A stretch of 64,000 bases of DNA from Eutypa lata (GCA_022661535.1 JAKULF010000010.1:2728001-2792000), one strand, 5' to 3'. Counted from the stretch's first letter, positions 23,069 through 35,872 are shown. Made by a program: numbers and translations. The notes: a model not told the origin generated them from the sequence alone.

Positions 23069-25758
23069 CTAACCATTTCCTACGTACTCGATGGCCCTCC
23101 CAGCCGAAGGTTTCCTCCCATACACCACGTAAAACTGGAAGCAGATTCCCATACGTGTTGAGTCTCTCAATGCCCTTCTGAATCTCTTCACCCATCCCCG
23201 TACGGAATCAGTGGTATACTTGAGGCCAAGTCGAAGAACGCGGTTACAAAGACCCAGAGCCACTCCGTGCAGCCAGAAGTTGAAATACTCGCCGATTTCC
23301 TTCTCTCTAGTGTCTGTCGGCCACGAGCCCAGAGGCAACCTGATAACCTCTTCCCTAACACACTCCCACCCTTCCCTTTCTAGCCTTGGTCGGATGTGTC
23401 GGGCGGCATCAAGATCTATTCCGAGGGCGTTGAATGCCGCGGCGAGGGTGTGAAGACATTCGGCGAGGGCCCCGTAAGCGGGCTTAAGTGTTTCATCGCT
23501 CTGAGTCCAGGGATACCAACGAATCTCTTGAAACTCCGCAGTGCCACCGGGCCGCAATTCTCTACGCAATAGTTTTAGTGAGCCAGTCCTGCAGTGGGAT
23601 GTCGTTGGGTGATGAATTAGATGACATTTACATACCTCTGGACCATCCGCAGAAACTCGTCCCAATCATCTACGGCCATGACGGCATGTCGGACGTGGAT
23701 TATATCGCAATAGTACTGGGGACAAGCAAAAGGCATGTGATACATGTCCGTGAAGTCGTCGATGATGTACCGAACGTTGGGTGGCACCCAACGTGGCTGA
23801 GACGGATACAGATCGATTCCAATAACGTTCGTAAGTGGGCATTCATCGCCAACTAAGTAATAGTAATCAATAAGTTTACACTACAATATCACAGGAACAC
23901 AATTTCTTACCCTCTAACGCCCATATGCCAGTGCCTGTTCCGATATCAAGTATCCGATCTGATGGCTTTGGGGTTGAGCCAAGAAGCAGGTTTTTCCTAA
24001 GAAGGAGCAGAATGACATGATGTAAAAGATCTTCTTTATACAACCAGTCGTCTCCGCCACACGGAAGCATATATGTAACTTCACCAAAAGAATGGTACGG
24101 AAGACCATTTTCCCACACAGGTCTCTCGAAAAGTGGATCCAGCTCAACGGTCATAGGCTTTTCTTCAATGTCTGTGTAGACGCCACAGCTTGCTGCATCT
24201 AACATGATGACATCTGTGATGCTTGGAGCTATGTCTTTGTCGGCTTCGGGTCCTCTACGTAGCGATACAACTTCGTTGCTCTCAGCTGAATTGACCGAGC
24301 TCGTCTCTCCCTGAGAGCAGATTCGTTTCGGAGGTGGCACGACGCCTTCCGCTGTTCTATCTTCGTCCAGAGAACGTTTTCGGTCATTCTTCTTGCTTTC
24401 CTGGGGCCGATGAGCCCGTCTTGAAATTTGCTGAACATCTCGTTGAACCCTTAACAACGTTCGTTGTGCTTTCTTCATCTTTAGGACCACCCGTGCGGTG
24501 TCATTTTGGAACCTTTGTGCTACGACGTGTAGTTCCTGGGAAGTTAGCACTCGGGTAACAGGTAATAAGTAGACAACGTATAGTCCTTACTTTTACGTTC
24601 GCTCTTGTAGCTTGCGTTAGGATACTGGGTAAGTCATCAATCAACGAGGATATTTGTCTATGCAGGGAATTGGGCTGTCCCAGTAATGTGTCTTGGCTAG
24701 ATGTGCCACTGCCGTCGCTGCCACTGCTGTTATTGCCAGTAGTGGCATCATCACTTTCTCGAATGCTAGTCGAATTCGAAACGAGATTTGTAGAAACGAT
24801 TTCTTGGCGCAATTCAACATTCATTTCCATCATAGATCTTTTGAGCTGTGCTTGAATATCTTGAAGTCCGTTCGTGACGACCTCATCGAAAGATCTGGTT
24901 CCAAGAGCTTGAAAAAAGGCCTGCTCAATCTGGTGCTTCACAGCAGACCGAAGAATATCTCCATTGATTCGAATTCCACCTGACTTCAGGTCGGAGAGGC
25001 TCTGGTGAATGTCGTTCTGGTGTCTGAGGATGCTTGACAACCCGCTGGAAGTTTTGTCCCAGCTTTTAACGGTGAGTCCAACCAGTGACTGGTGTTTAGT
25101 ATCCAAATAACCCTGAATTTGATGCAAGCCTTGATCATGATGGGTCGAGACACAGTCTTCAATGTCCTTCTGGGCTTTGGTTTGATGCGTGGCTAGAGAA
25201 CTACCGATTCTCCCAATCTGGCCCTGCAGATCGACAAAGCGGTCTAGTTGCCCTTTCGCGATGGTATCTAGTGAGAGCCTAGCACATTCAGCTTCAATAT
25301 CAAGTAAGGGAATTATGCAATCACTATTACCCTAGAGAATGCGTGAGATGAAAGTGGATTTCATCCCGAATGCTGACAAGTCGCTCTTGAATCTTCTGGA
25401 GCTTCCCGCTTTTCCATTCTGTAGCAAGAGCTTGCTTAAGGCTCTTCCACCTTGTGAGTTTACCCTTGATACTTAATTTACTTAAAATCTCAATGATCTC
25501 CTTCCCGGTCTGACAACACCTGATTCGGAGTGCTTCGAGAGTGTTGCGTACTGGTTCCGTAGTTGATGTTGAGGACTGAGTCTCAATATGGGAAACAATA
25601 GCCAGTATGTCTTGACACGTCAGCTCGATGTCAGTAAAGTCATTGGGCGTAGGTGAATTCGACTTGTGGATATTGTGAGCACTTGATAGTATTTTGGTAG
25701 TGAAGTCAAGAAATTGGACAATGTTGCCCACAAGGCCCAGAGTTGCCAAAGCTTCCAT
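23069..25758 (-). CDS. HeLo-like/STAND N-terminal domain fused to a LaeA-type SAM methyltransferase
   Basis: Exons are 25758-25331, 25278-24591, 24535-23911, 23852-23636 and 23588-23069, with all phases closing on 825 residues. The N-terminal 140 residues (MEALATLGLVGNIVQFLDF..) look like the fungal STAND/HeLo-like domain that normally precedes NACHT or NB-ARC modules. A helical, Ser/Asp-rich linker of about 370 residues follows, with a basic KRSLDEDR..PPPKR patch that could be a nuclear signal. The C-terminal 310 residues are a class I methyltransferase: motif I ILDIGTGTGIWALE, then VIGIDL, PRWVPPNVRYIIDDF and LRPGGTAEFQE. The family methylates unknown substrates and regulates secondary metabolism (LaeA). 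No stop, promoter gap or alternative start separates the two halves. An alternative ATG lies nine codons upstream (25785). Confidence 0.85.
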
Positions 25759-26734
25759 GGTATGCTGGCGCAAACTCACAGACACCGCCGTTGCCGCTTT
25801 GAATCAAAGATACCTGAGAGGATATCGAAGAAAAGGAAGAAAAGTGAAGATAGCAGGTGAGTGACAGAAAAATTCGGCCATTTTGGTTTAAACGTATAGT
25901 AAGGCGGCCGGCTTTTTCTGTCACCCACTTGAACAGCAAGTCAGCCTAGGTGCACATCTCGGTGTCCAACCAGCTCAGCCTCTATTTATGTACCTAGCAA
26001 CGAATCAACATCTCCAGTCAAGAATGAAGAGGACGCTTCCGCATGCAAGCCTGCCTAAGCAGCATACCAATCACGATCGTCAGGACAAATTCGCCGACGC
26101 CACGACGTTGCAATGAACCAGGATACAGCCACTCTCTCGGCAGCCTCTAGCAGCCCGGCAGGTCATAGAGACATGCCCAGTTGACTAGGATAGAATGATT
26201 ATGCCTCAGATGGAGTTTGTCAGCTAGAACGGTGTAAACCACATTGCTTAACGGGGGTCCTGATATGACGATATGATGAAGTCGATGGATTAATGGTAAT
26301 GTATCTTGAGATAAAAAAACAGCATCACCTTTTCACATCCTGTTTTATATTTCATTTTCTGTTTTCGGGCGCCCTTGATGTGTCTGCCTAAGTAACTATG
26401 TAGACGGCGCAGGCCGCCACACTCTTTGCTCTAAGACAGTGACTGGGGTTAGAAACAGCCGGAGATATTCCATGCTGGACCTTATGCAAGTTAAATGCCG
26501 GACGTAATTAGTGAGCGCTTAGGAAATGAAGTTGACTGGCTAGATGCTTATTCCGTTTAAGCTACCTAGGTAGGCATTCTATATACGGATAGTCAGGCTT
26601 AAACATAAATTTTATTTATTTATACATTTACGAATGTCCGTCCTGAATCTCATTGTTTGGTTTGGTTTAAAGGCAAGCCTTTTTGGCTCTGCAACCTGCC
26701 CCATTCGACCTCCTTTAAACCAAGGAACCTACTT
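25759..26734. other. Upstream region of the fusion gene
   Basis: Holds the promoter and leader of the minus-strand fusion gene and a spacer before the HET relic. No ORF is supported. Confidence 0.45.
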
Positions 26735-27119
26735 ATGCAAGAGCTAATTGCTCCCTGAGGCGACCCTGATAGCTGAGACCACCGGCATCTCTAAGGATAT
26801 CCCGCCACAAGATCAGCAGGTAGGGCACACTCACCACCCCTGTCCGGAAACCAGCCTCCCCATACTATGCGGCGGAGTTACCCCCATTGATGATGTACTC
26901 AAGACGATTGGCGTAGCTATGAAGATGTCGTGGATCAAAGGACACAGAACAGCACGCATAGAATACTAGTCAATTTACCTCTTAGGTCTGTTTGGTGTCT
27001 GCATACCACTTCTTTATGGGGAGGGTAGTAAGGCTTCATCAAGGACTTTGTTTGATCAGATTGTTCGGAAGTTCCCTGAGTTACTATTTCTTTCTTCCCT
27101 CCAATTTTCCGTGCCATAA
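26735..27119 (+). pseudogene. Degenerate HET-domain (heterokaryon incompatibility) gene fragment
   Basis: Translating the plus strand gives ordered fragments of a fungal HET domain. MQELIAP (26735-26755) matches the usual WTLQELIAP motif and is followed by a stop. After a frame change, LIAETTGI leads to IDDVLKTIG, MSWIKGHRTARIE (about 26910-26960), an in-frame TAG (26967-26969) and then YLLGLFGVCIPLLYGEGSKA (about 26976-27035). The last two blocks match the family's MSWA..R.TTR.ED.AY.LLGIF..PLLYGEG. The piece is disrupted by two stops, a frameshift and an apparent deletion between the first two blocks; no start or complete domain remains. It is a relic, not an expressed gene. Confidence 0.75.
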
Positions 27120-28573
27120 GGTATACCGAACTCATGGCGCTAGTGTCATATAATATTACCGAGGCGAAACAACAACGCGTTTACCATCGTCAACTCTCCG
27201 TTGTATAACCTTCCTTGTAGGACAACTCCTACACAAATCATGTCTATCTATCAGCCCCGCGACCTTGAATATAAAGTAACCCCATCTCCCCCCACCCCAT
27301 GTGACCATGGAGACGTTAAAACTCCTAGTTTGAATGTTGGCTGCAAAATTGGCTACAGGATGGCTCCGTTGAACGATAACGCTCAGCCTCCCTTCCTCGT
27401 CACATGGGGTTTATCTAAGAACCCTTGGTGCAGACTCCGGGCACTTGACCGAGCGTATCCTAAGGAATACGATAAGGACCGGGTCTCCGTATAGAGTGAC
27501 GCCTTGATGAGCAGCAATCAAGATGAATGTAGCCTTCATTTGGGGAATCTGCTCGTTCAGGCGGAGATCGTACAGATTAGAGTGCTTGACCGACATATTT
27601 TCTAGTTATATATTAGAATTGACTGGAAGTAGGATTCTAGCAACCTTGTCTGCCTAGGTCTATTCTGAAAATCGATGAAGACGCAGGTCTAACGACTCTA
27701 TTATGATAATGGCACCTGTTGGCGAGATCTCTAGCTACTTCACTTTACACAAATGTACAATATTGTAAATTTCGGTCTCAATGGCTTACATACCAAAGAA
27801 TTAAACGCTGATGATGTTTTGCCACAAATAAATAGCCAACAATCTTGGCGAGGACGAGACCATCACGCAATTTCTAAGTACAGAAAGGAGGCGGTTAATA
27901 TGCAGGACTACATGAGATAAACCCCCACGATAATATTTTACAGCAATGAAGCCATCGTTTATATGTGTAAAGGGAGTAATTTAGATTTATCTCCGCCCGA
28001 TGTTAGCATTAACTAGGTAGGTACTTTCAGTATAAGAAAAGAATCGGGTATGTTTCTACATGTTTTTGTTACTTAAAAAACGCTCAATCTATTCTGAACC
28101 TAATTCACAAATAGGTGTTATAACACAGTTCTTACAATGTACCTCTAACCGACCTAAGGCTCAGCAATGAAAATATGTGAACAAGCTTCTGATGTAGCAT
28201 TTGTTTCCCCTGGTGCTAGAGCTTGCTGAGAAAATTAATATGTCTGGACTCAAGAACTGGACAGTTGCCAGTTACTTTAAGGAGCTCTTCTTATTACCTT
28301 CATTACTTTGTAGACATGACTAGACTCTTGTTTAAGCGACAATATTTCCTTTCCCACGTGTCAAAGACATGTATAGTTAGTGTAAATGATCTTGTGGATC
28401 TGTCGCCGCAGTATTACTACAAGACGCAAGATTCAATAGCACAAGTCCTATTTTGAAACCACCATGATAAATACAAGATGATGATAACATAGGTGAGAAC
28501 TTTTATATCTATCATCTAACGTAACCCGATCTTGTTTTCTACTCCTTCCTTTCCTCACATCCTCCCAAACCCA
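27120..28573. other. Spacer after the HET relic
   Basis: No supported gene. A 97-codon plus-strand ORF at 27201-27494 has no recognised similarity and could be decayed downstream sequence of the HET gene. The rest is AT-rich with a ctaggtaggtac motif near 28014. Confidence 0.45.
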
Positions 28574-29885
28574 TCAAAACTCAATCTCGCACCCTTCCGA
28601 GGAGCCCTGGCAGTACTCCCGGTAAGCAGCAAACAGCAAGACAGCGAAGCTCTGCGCCTCGGGCGACTCGCCCGCGGGCGTGCGATCGCTCCAGTTCAGG
28701 GGGTTGATGACGGGGTACAGCAGCCCATCACTGCCGATGCGGTCCGTAACCTCGTGGCGCTTGGCATCAGCCCAGGAAGCGTAGCTGCCGAATTCGTCCG
28801 GCTCCAGCACCGCCATGCGGTATGCCGTTGCCGCAAGTAGCGACGTACCAGACAGCTCGCCGAACCAGCTCGGGTCGTCGAGGTAGTTGCGCAGCAGGGG
28901 CTCGTCGGGCTCCGCGTCGTCGAGCCTTACGGCGCCGTCGAGGATCGCGCGGATCGCGCTCTTCAGACCCTCTTTATCGGCGGAATCGCCGAGGCCCGAG
29001 GGCGCCCGCAGCGCCGTCGCCAGGACCCGGGTCATGCCCGCGGCGGCCCAGGCGTTCCCCGTGCTCCAGATCCCGAGGTCCTGGCTCTCGGGGCCGATGA
29101 TGTGGTGCCAGAGGCCGGCGGCGCTCTCGCCGCTGTCCTCGGCGACGGCGAGCACGTCGCGGTACAGGAGGCACTGCTGGACGGCCTCGCTGAGCAGGTC
29201 GGCGTCGCTCGTCTGCACGGCCCAGTACGCGAGCAGCGGCGGGGCCATGTAGACGAAGTCGGCCCAGAGCTCGGCCACGGACTCCCGGTGGCTGATGGCG
29301 CCGTTGGACCAGCGCGGCACGTCGTTGAGGAGGTGCTGCACCTGTCGGTCCGCGGCCTCTAGGAAGTCGTTGTCCGTTTGCCCGATTAGGATCGCGGAGG
29401 TGCCGAGGGATGCTGGGTCGCCGGCTGCGCCTAGATAGGGGGTTGTTTGGTTAGTTTTCTTAAGGCGAGCAAGGCTACCTAATGGCAGGGTTTATGATTC
29501 TGGTTGATTGATGGGACGGTAGGTGGGTGAGTAGGTAACAGGTATATGGTAAGTAGTTTCTAGTATATGTACATAGTTTGTCGCAGAGCTTCTGTAGAGT
29601 AAGGAGTGCAGTGACTGAGTGCAGTGGCTTCTGGATGTACTTACCATCTCCGTCGACTAGTGTAGTCGAGTTCGTCCAGATTTGAGGCTCCGCGTACGAC
29701 AGCGATCGGGTCTGGTCGACCGGCAGGACGGGGATCTTTCCGCCCGGAAAGGGGTCGTCGCCGAACACCGAGTTGCTCGGGTTGTACCACTCTAGCAGGG
29801 CCTCGGCGAAGGTGCCGTACTCCCAGCTATGCGTAGCCAGGCGCTCGCCTTGCGCGATAACACTGGCGATTATTTCAGCCGACAT
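28574..29885 (-). CDS. GH105/GH88-like six-hairpin glycoside hydrolase
   Basis: Predicted (alpha/alpha)6-barrel unsaturated glycuronyl hydrolase type, which in family GH105 removes the unsaturated uronate end of pectin fragments made by lyases. Exons are 29885-29645 and 29430-28574 (365 residues, the normal GH105 length). Visible landmarks are WEYGTFAEALLEWYNP near the N terminus, HRESVAELWADFVYMAPP, LGIWSTGNAWAAAGM and SPEAQSFAVLLFAAY near the end. There is no signal peptide, as expected if oligomers are imported first. The single intron is long for this window (214 nt); its splice joins ..DGDG to AAGDPASLG without a shift. The exact substrate is inference. Confidence 0.8.
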
Positions 29886-30999
29886 TGTGTGTGGTTTGGG
29901 GTGTGCGCTTTTCAGGTCCGCCTCTCTCCTTTGGTGATAGATCTCTGGCTCTGCTACCTAGTGTACTGGAGCTGGTGTGTTGGAGGAGGGGTAGGTATGA
30001 GGTAGCTGAGCTTGTCAAGAGAGAGGATCCAGGTGAGAGAGAATACTTCGTGAACGCTAGGTAGGGATTTATAGACGGCGGGAAAGATATAGGATTCACC
30101 TAGCCGATCTATAAATATATCTCGATGCGGCTGGATGAGACCTTGGTTCGCCGGGCCTTACCGTCTTTGTCCATGGACATAGAGAGATCCATGTAGTACC
30201 ACAAAGTTGCAGTATTTGTGGCGCTACGTGATGCGACTCTATAGCGGGCACCATGATGATGATGCCGATGGTCTTTTTTTTGCTAGTTACCTAAGACAAC
30301 ACCCATAAATAACTATGTTGTAGTCTAGACTCTAGCTTTAGACTCCGACACGACATGCATAAGCTGTGAAATGAGAGGCCAGCTGAAGAAGAAGAAGACG
30401 CTAAGTAGGAGCTGTTGAGCATACCAAATGTCTTGGGTTTGGGGACCAAGCAAAAAATACTGACGCCAGCAGACGGGAACTAAGCTCATTCTAGGCTAAG
30501 AATGGAAGGAAAACCCCCCCCACTGAGGCTTCATTTCGAGTGCTGAGAGCGCCATCCCGACGATATGCGCAGAGATATGGCTTTAGAGTAGTCAAGTCTG
30601 TTAAGTAATCAGGCCTGCTACTCCCATGCATTGTGTAAAATTAGGAGTTGTTATCATCGCGTTCTCACCGTCATCAGTGCCATTTGTCCTACCTTGCTTG
30701 CCACTCACTTCCTTCCATTTTCTCCATCGGGTGTCACTTGGCGGATGGGATCAGCCAGAACTTCTCATCACTAATAAGCGATGATCGCCGTCCATTGCCC
30801 TGTGACAACGGGAGAAGGAAGAGGGAGAAGAGGCTGAACCATGTAAACCTGGTCGAATTCGGAGAAAAGGGGTATCTATGTATTTTATGTATCTACTTTT
30901 CCAAAAGCGCCCGGTATCATTATGATTATGAATCACATCTCTTACATAACTAGCCTTGCTTCTTCCGCGCAGTTGGTATATCTCCGGCTAGCTAACCTT
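29886..30999. other. Spacer between the kelch gene and the GH105-like gene
   Basis: Promoter of the GH105-like gene and 3' region of the kelch gene, both on the minus strand. No gene, RNA or repeat is supported. Confidence 0.45.
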
Positions 31000-33581
31000 T
31001 CACCTCACATTCAGCGTGATTTCTTCTCCCTCTCCCGGCCGCCAGCTATTTCGATCGTAATTGTTTCTATCGCCCAACTCGACGGGTATCTGGTTCTCGG
31101 GTAGCTCGCTGACTACAGGGCTCCCTCCTAGCTCGGACAGCGGCGAAAGGGGCGCGAAGTTGCTCGTACCCGGAGACAATTCGTCTTTATTCTCGCTGGG
31201 ACCTCCTAGTTCGGCGGGTGCATCTTGTCCTTTACTCTGTTTCTTCCTCCTCCTATTCCACCACAACCCTAGGGCAGCAAGGACGAGCAACAGCCCCAAA
31301 CCACCACCGACAGTTCCACCCACAATGGCACCTACGTTGCTCCCGCTAGGGCTACTATCACTACCGAAGGGATTCACATCTGGCGGGGTGTATGGCGCGG
31401 TCTGGCTTGATGTGCCCGTGAACAGGTTCGCGATGGGAATGCTAGTCCACCCGCCGTCGGGGAGGAGCTTTGCGGCACCTCCATCGAGGCCGCCCCCGAT
31501 GATCGCCGAAACCAGGGGGCTCACCTGGTACTGAGGTTTGCCGCTGTCGAAGACGCTGCCCCAAGCCATCGACGTGAGATCGAGGATCGCGACGCCCATC
31601 CATTCCCAGTCACAATTGTCGGCGTTCGTGCTGTTAATACCGCCCACGGTAATCATCTGTCGGTTGCCGACGATGTGACACGTGTGGCCGAAACGCGGAA
31701 GGACGCCTTGGTAAACCTGTGTATAAATGTTAAGACATTCTCCTTAGAGGGCACCCTTAACTTGCATCATAATGGGAAGCTGCAGGTGGCTCTGGCTGGC
31801 TGAATATGCTTACCTTGATCCAAGTAAACGATGGGATACTCAGAACCCAGATATCATCAAAATACTCATCCGTCGTAGGGTCCCATCCTAATATGACGTT
31901 TGGTTAATACACTTGAACTATATGTCTTGTCTTTGTTCTTCTTTCGATTGGGAGCATGGGAGTTAAAAGGCGATGTTTACCTCCATACATGTAGATATTG
32001 AAACTAGAATTATCAGGGGCTGGCACGACAACCACGCAGAAATCGACGCGAGACAGAGGGGCCTCCCCCGTAATCGTTTGCGTATACCATCCGCTGCCGG
32101 GGATCGACTCGGTAGTCGTGACAGCTTCGACGTCGAAGATGTTCACTTCGCTCAAGCTAACTGACAGGGCATCATCTGTTAGTTCATTCAAAAACCCAAA
32201 TTTTGGTTGGGTGCGGCAGCGGCAAGGATGGCTCAACCGAGCGAGTAAAGCAACAGCACATACCTGGCCGTAAAGATGGACCAGTTCCCGTCGCGCCTCC
32301 GAGAGAGATCAAGACGCCCATGTTTCCAATCTGCGGTATGAAAACCATGCCCCCGCGGACTCTTGGGCTATCCGCGACCGTGTCGGTAGACCTATTCGTA
32401 GCCTGCTAATGTACTTAGCGCCCAGCATGCCTCAACATAAGTGTTCTGCGGGGAGTGAATACCGTGTGATTCTGTAGGTCGAGGACTACCATTCCTCCCA
32501 GATCCGCAGCAGGAGTGTTGGCCGCCGCAGTGGCTGCCGAGGACATGTTGGTGACTAGCCCGTTCAGATAGAAGGCCAGTCCGTGTTCCGGCGCTTCGAC
32601 GAAAGCTCCCCAGCTGGGTCTCTGCGGCACATCAAGCATCACATCGTACTGGGTCCATTGGTAGCTATCGGTGTTGAAGCCCCATCTGCATGCAAAGTTG
32701 ATAATTAGTTCACTGCTATCTATGAACTGACCGTTGGGTGAACGTTGAAAGGGGAACTATACAGAGTGTATTGGTTCGTTGTGGGCGACTGAAAGTCCGT
32801 GAAGGAGGTATTGACGTCGGGTGTTACGCCACCGTAAAGATAGACTTGGGGATCGTCCGGGTCGCCCTGGAAAAGGGCCCCCGATTGGACTCTCGGCACA
32901 TAGTTCGACGTCCCCAGCGCAACCGTCTTGTTGATCGTCTTCTCGCTGATGTTGGTCTTCCAGTCCCAGGACGTGTGCATGTCGATGGCGATCACATAGT
33001 TATCTTGCGACGTCCGTTAGTCCATGACCTCTACAATAGCCCCCCTTTGCTTCATGCCTGTTAAGCTCGAGGCCTTTACTTCTCATATAGCAAGTACTCA
33101 CTAGGACCGAGGACCACCGGGCCCGTATAGTTCAGCCTGTCGTCGTGTGCCGCGGGCTTTTAGGCAACGAATATTATTATGTGAGCTTAGGGACTTTGGA
33201 GTAGCCTGGAAGAAACAAAGACACTCGTGGTGGTGATGTGCCTACCTACATTGCTATACGGCGTCCTCTCTGAAAAGGAGGCTATTCCTCCATCGATGTA
33301 TAGGACATCGTTATTGATTTGACTCTGATGGTACCACCGGCTGGGACTAGAATCAGCGCGAATCGACGGAAGAGTCTTCTTGTTGCTTTTTGCGACTATA
33401 GATTGGACCAAACTAACGGCACATGGGCGCGAAATGCTATGCGCAACCCACGTCTGATCTTCTCTTTGTCTGGAATCTCGACTTACCTGCAGAAGTTCCT
33501 TATCGGATCTAAGCCAGTTGCTTGCGATAGTGAAACACCGAGGACGAACAAACAAAAACACTCTAATAACTTAAACCTCAT
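31000..33581 (-). CDS. Kelch-repeat single-pass membrane protein
   Basis: Nine exons (33581-33487, 33412-33250, 33156-33102, 33003-32763, 32685-32463, 32402-32264, 32160-31981, 31887-31814, 31716-31000) give 628 residues with every phase closing. A signal peptide (LLECFCLFVLGVSLSQA) leads into kelch-type blades marked by YIDGGIAS, VYLYGGVT, YQWTQYDV, NIYMYGGWDP and a final HTCHIVGNRQMITVGG. A Thr/Pro/Ser-rich stalk, one membrane span (GGTVGGGLGLLLVLAALGL, about residues 519-543), an RRRKK stop-transfer signal and a cytosolic tail of about 85 residues follow. The fold suggests a beta-propeller facing outside; function is unknown. The fourth and fifth introns were placed by kelch-motif continuity (TNQYTL|WGFNTD and NHT|ATNRS). 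Confidence 0.85.
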
Positions 33582-34204
33582 GCTGTCTTATAACCTACCA
33601 TGAGGTAAGTCTGCTTCACACCTTAAAAAAAAGGGGAGGATGAGGAAAGAAGGTTAAATAAAAATAAAGCATTTCGGTAACCCAACCGAGGCAAGACTTT
33701 TTTCCCCCTCCAACCTTATAACGCATTATGCATACATGAACCGGCAGCGGTCAGAACCCCGATATGACTGGAAAAGAGAGAAAGAAAAAAAGAGGTGTGA
33801 TGCTCGTTTGCTGACTATTGTCTCCAAGCCACGAATGAGAAAGAGCCCACCCGGAGGCTTCGATGTGATAAGATCCTTACTTACATTGCCTCCCCGCCCA
33901 CATCCCCAAATTCCCTTCTAGTTAGGGAAAGTATCTAGTTGGTTAGCTACCTATGTACGTAACGAACGACCTGCAAGTCTATCTACCTCATGTACATATA
34001 GATACATATGCAGGCAGATCAATGAAGTTGGAAAGTTGCGGTGGGGGAGATGGAAAGCTCGGAAGACCCTGATTCGCGGCTGACGGCCGGTATGACATGT
34101 ATTGGCTGCGATCTATTTCTACTCGTCGAGTAACAAAACAATAAGACCTTCGAGGAGGCGCACCATTCATTCCCCTCTTCCCCGCCGCCCTAGTTAGGGG
34201 GAGC

Positions 34205-34244
<40 letters not shown>

Positions 34245-35872
34245 TCGGGCGTACCGGGTGCGAAAGAACTATGGATGGGCGAACGAGCGAACGTCATGTC
34301 ATCTTTCTTCGGATGATTATAAGACATTGCTATTGGCAGCTGTGAAAGAACTATTGAATTATGTAAGACGCTTACAAGTTTGAACTGCCGGTCTGGGGAT
34401 TGATTTCTTACATCACCTGTTACCAAGGTAGTCCGACTGGTAAGAAACCCCCGAGAACATATTTTATAATACGTACTGTAATTGGAACAACTGCGAAGAA
34501 AGGTACTGCGTAAATAGCTACCTAGGTATATATGTGTGTGTTGTGTAGCTTGCCCTGTCAATCTAACCTGATTATCATATCATCATGTCTGCTTATATAA
34601 GAGTTGATGTGGCCAAACACTGAAGTATTCTCTTAAAAAGAAAACACCTTTTTTTTTTTTTTTGGTAAACCTACAGCTTTCTTTATTTTTACGTTATAAA
34701 TCACCGCAGGTAACTACACCTTTGTCTCGGGATGCTTGACCTTTGCAACTCGTGGCTTACTCAGTTCCAGGCTGGGCGGCGGCTGTGAATCTGATTATGC
34801 CAGCCCGCCTCTTTTTGAGCTCGATGTCTTAGACTTTAGAGGTACTTGCTGAGCTTACAACGTCTACCTAGCCAGTGAGTATACTATGCGCCGTCAACCT
34901 TTATTTTATGACAAATTTCTTTTTTTCGTTTTCATTTATTTATTTCAGAACATCCTCGGCTTCTCGAGGACATAACTGCGTCATCCTACCTAGTCTTCTC
35001 CCTCATTCCTTTAGCAGCAATAGTTAGCTTGCCGGCCAAACAGATAGACAAGCAAACAAGGTGCGTGTCTCCCAAGCAGAGAGAGAACATGCATATGCGG
35101 GGATGATATATAAGCAAATCCTCGGGCTTGCTATTACGTACTACCGAATAGGATCGAATTTTGATTTGGGCCTGTCCTTCATATGACGGAAAACTTTGAT
35201 GGTAGTGTCTCGAAGGCGGGCCGCCACCTGCGCCTTAGGATTCGTCCTACATGACGGCAGTATTTAAAGGCTCCTATCTCCGAGGAACAAAAGGATGGCG
35301 CGTTCGTTTGTCTCAAGCTCAAAAGGCACTCACGACACTCATAAGCAGGCACCAAAAATCGTCTTGGAAGAGTTTTTTTTGGTCGTTTTATTTCATGCTT
35401 AATCCCACGTGCAAACCAGACCGATCATCATGTATACATTACACATTGCCCCGAACCCTGACGCTAGCGATCAACTGTGGTAATACAGGTTTTTACATAC
35501 AACGTGAGCTTCAGGTTGGTGCCCCGGGGCCACGCTTGTGCCATTATAGCAGCATATCTAACCCCAGCTCACAAACGAGAGCTTGCAAAACAAGGGATGG
35601 AAGGTAAGACCAGAAGAGGGGACTAGCAAATCATGAGAATTATCATATCGCTAGCATCGCTATCTCCCGTGATGCTTCAGCAATGGAGTGACAGGAGCTT
35701 ATACTGCAATCCATCGAAAAGCTACGGTGGAGATGATTGTTATGGCGGTGTTTGGGAAATCATTGAGACGCTGACCGGTGAGAAGGTCTTAGGGCTCCCG
35801 TTGGTAGGGGAGTGAAGTCCCGCGTTGAGGTAACCAGTAGCACCGACATGAATGTAGTAGTACATTCTATGT
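33582..35872. other. Spacer between the eIF4E-like and kelch genes
   Basis: About 2.3 kb without a supported gene; holds the kelch promoter on the left and the eIF4E 3' region on the right. It includes a dinucleotide microsatellite. A 118-codon ORF at 35251-35607 lacks recognisable similarity. Confidence 0.45.
34207..34242. repeat. (AC)18 microsatellite
   Basis: An uninterrupted AC dinucleotide tract of 36 bp, intergenic. Purine-pyrimidine alternation can adopt Z-DNA; no functional claim is made. Confidence 0.95.

Noticed and set aside
27201..27494. 97-codon ORF downstream of the HET relic
   Set aside because: No recognisable similarity; could be decayed sequence, so not called as a gene.
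29431..29644. 214-nt intron of the GH105-like gene as a second stwintron
   Set aside because: Internal donor/acceptor pairs exist, but removing them does not create a canonical external donor, and the single intron already keeps the frame.
35251..35607. 118-codon ORF
   Set aside because: No similarity, no good context, in a spacer of similar composition.
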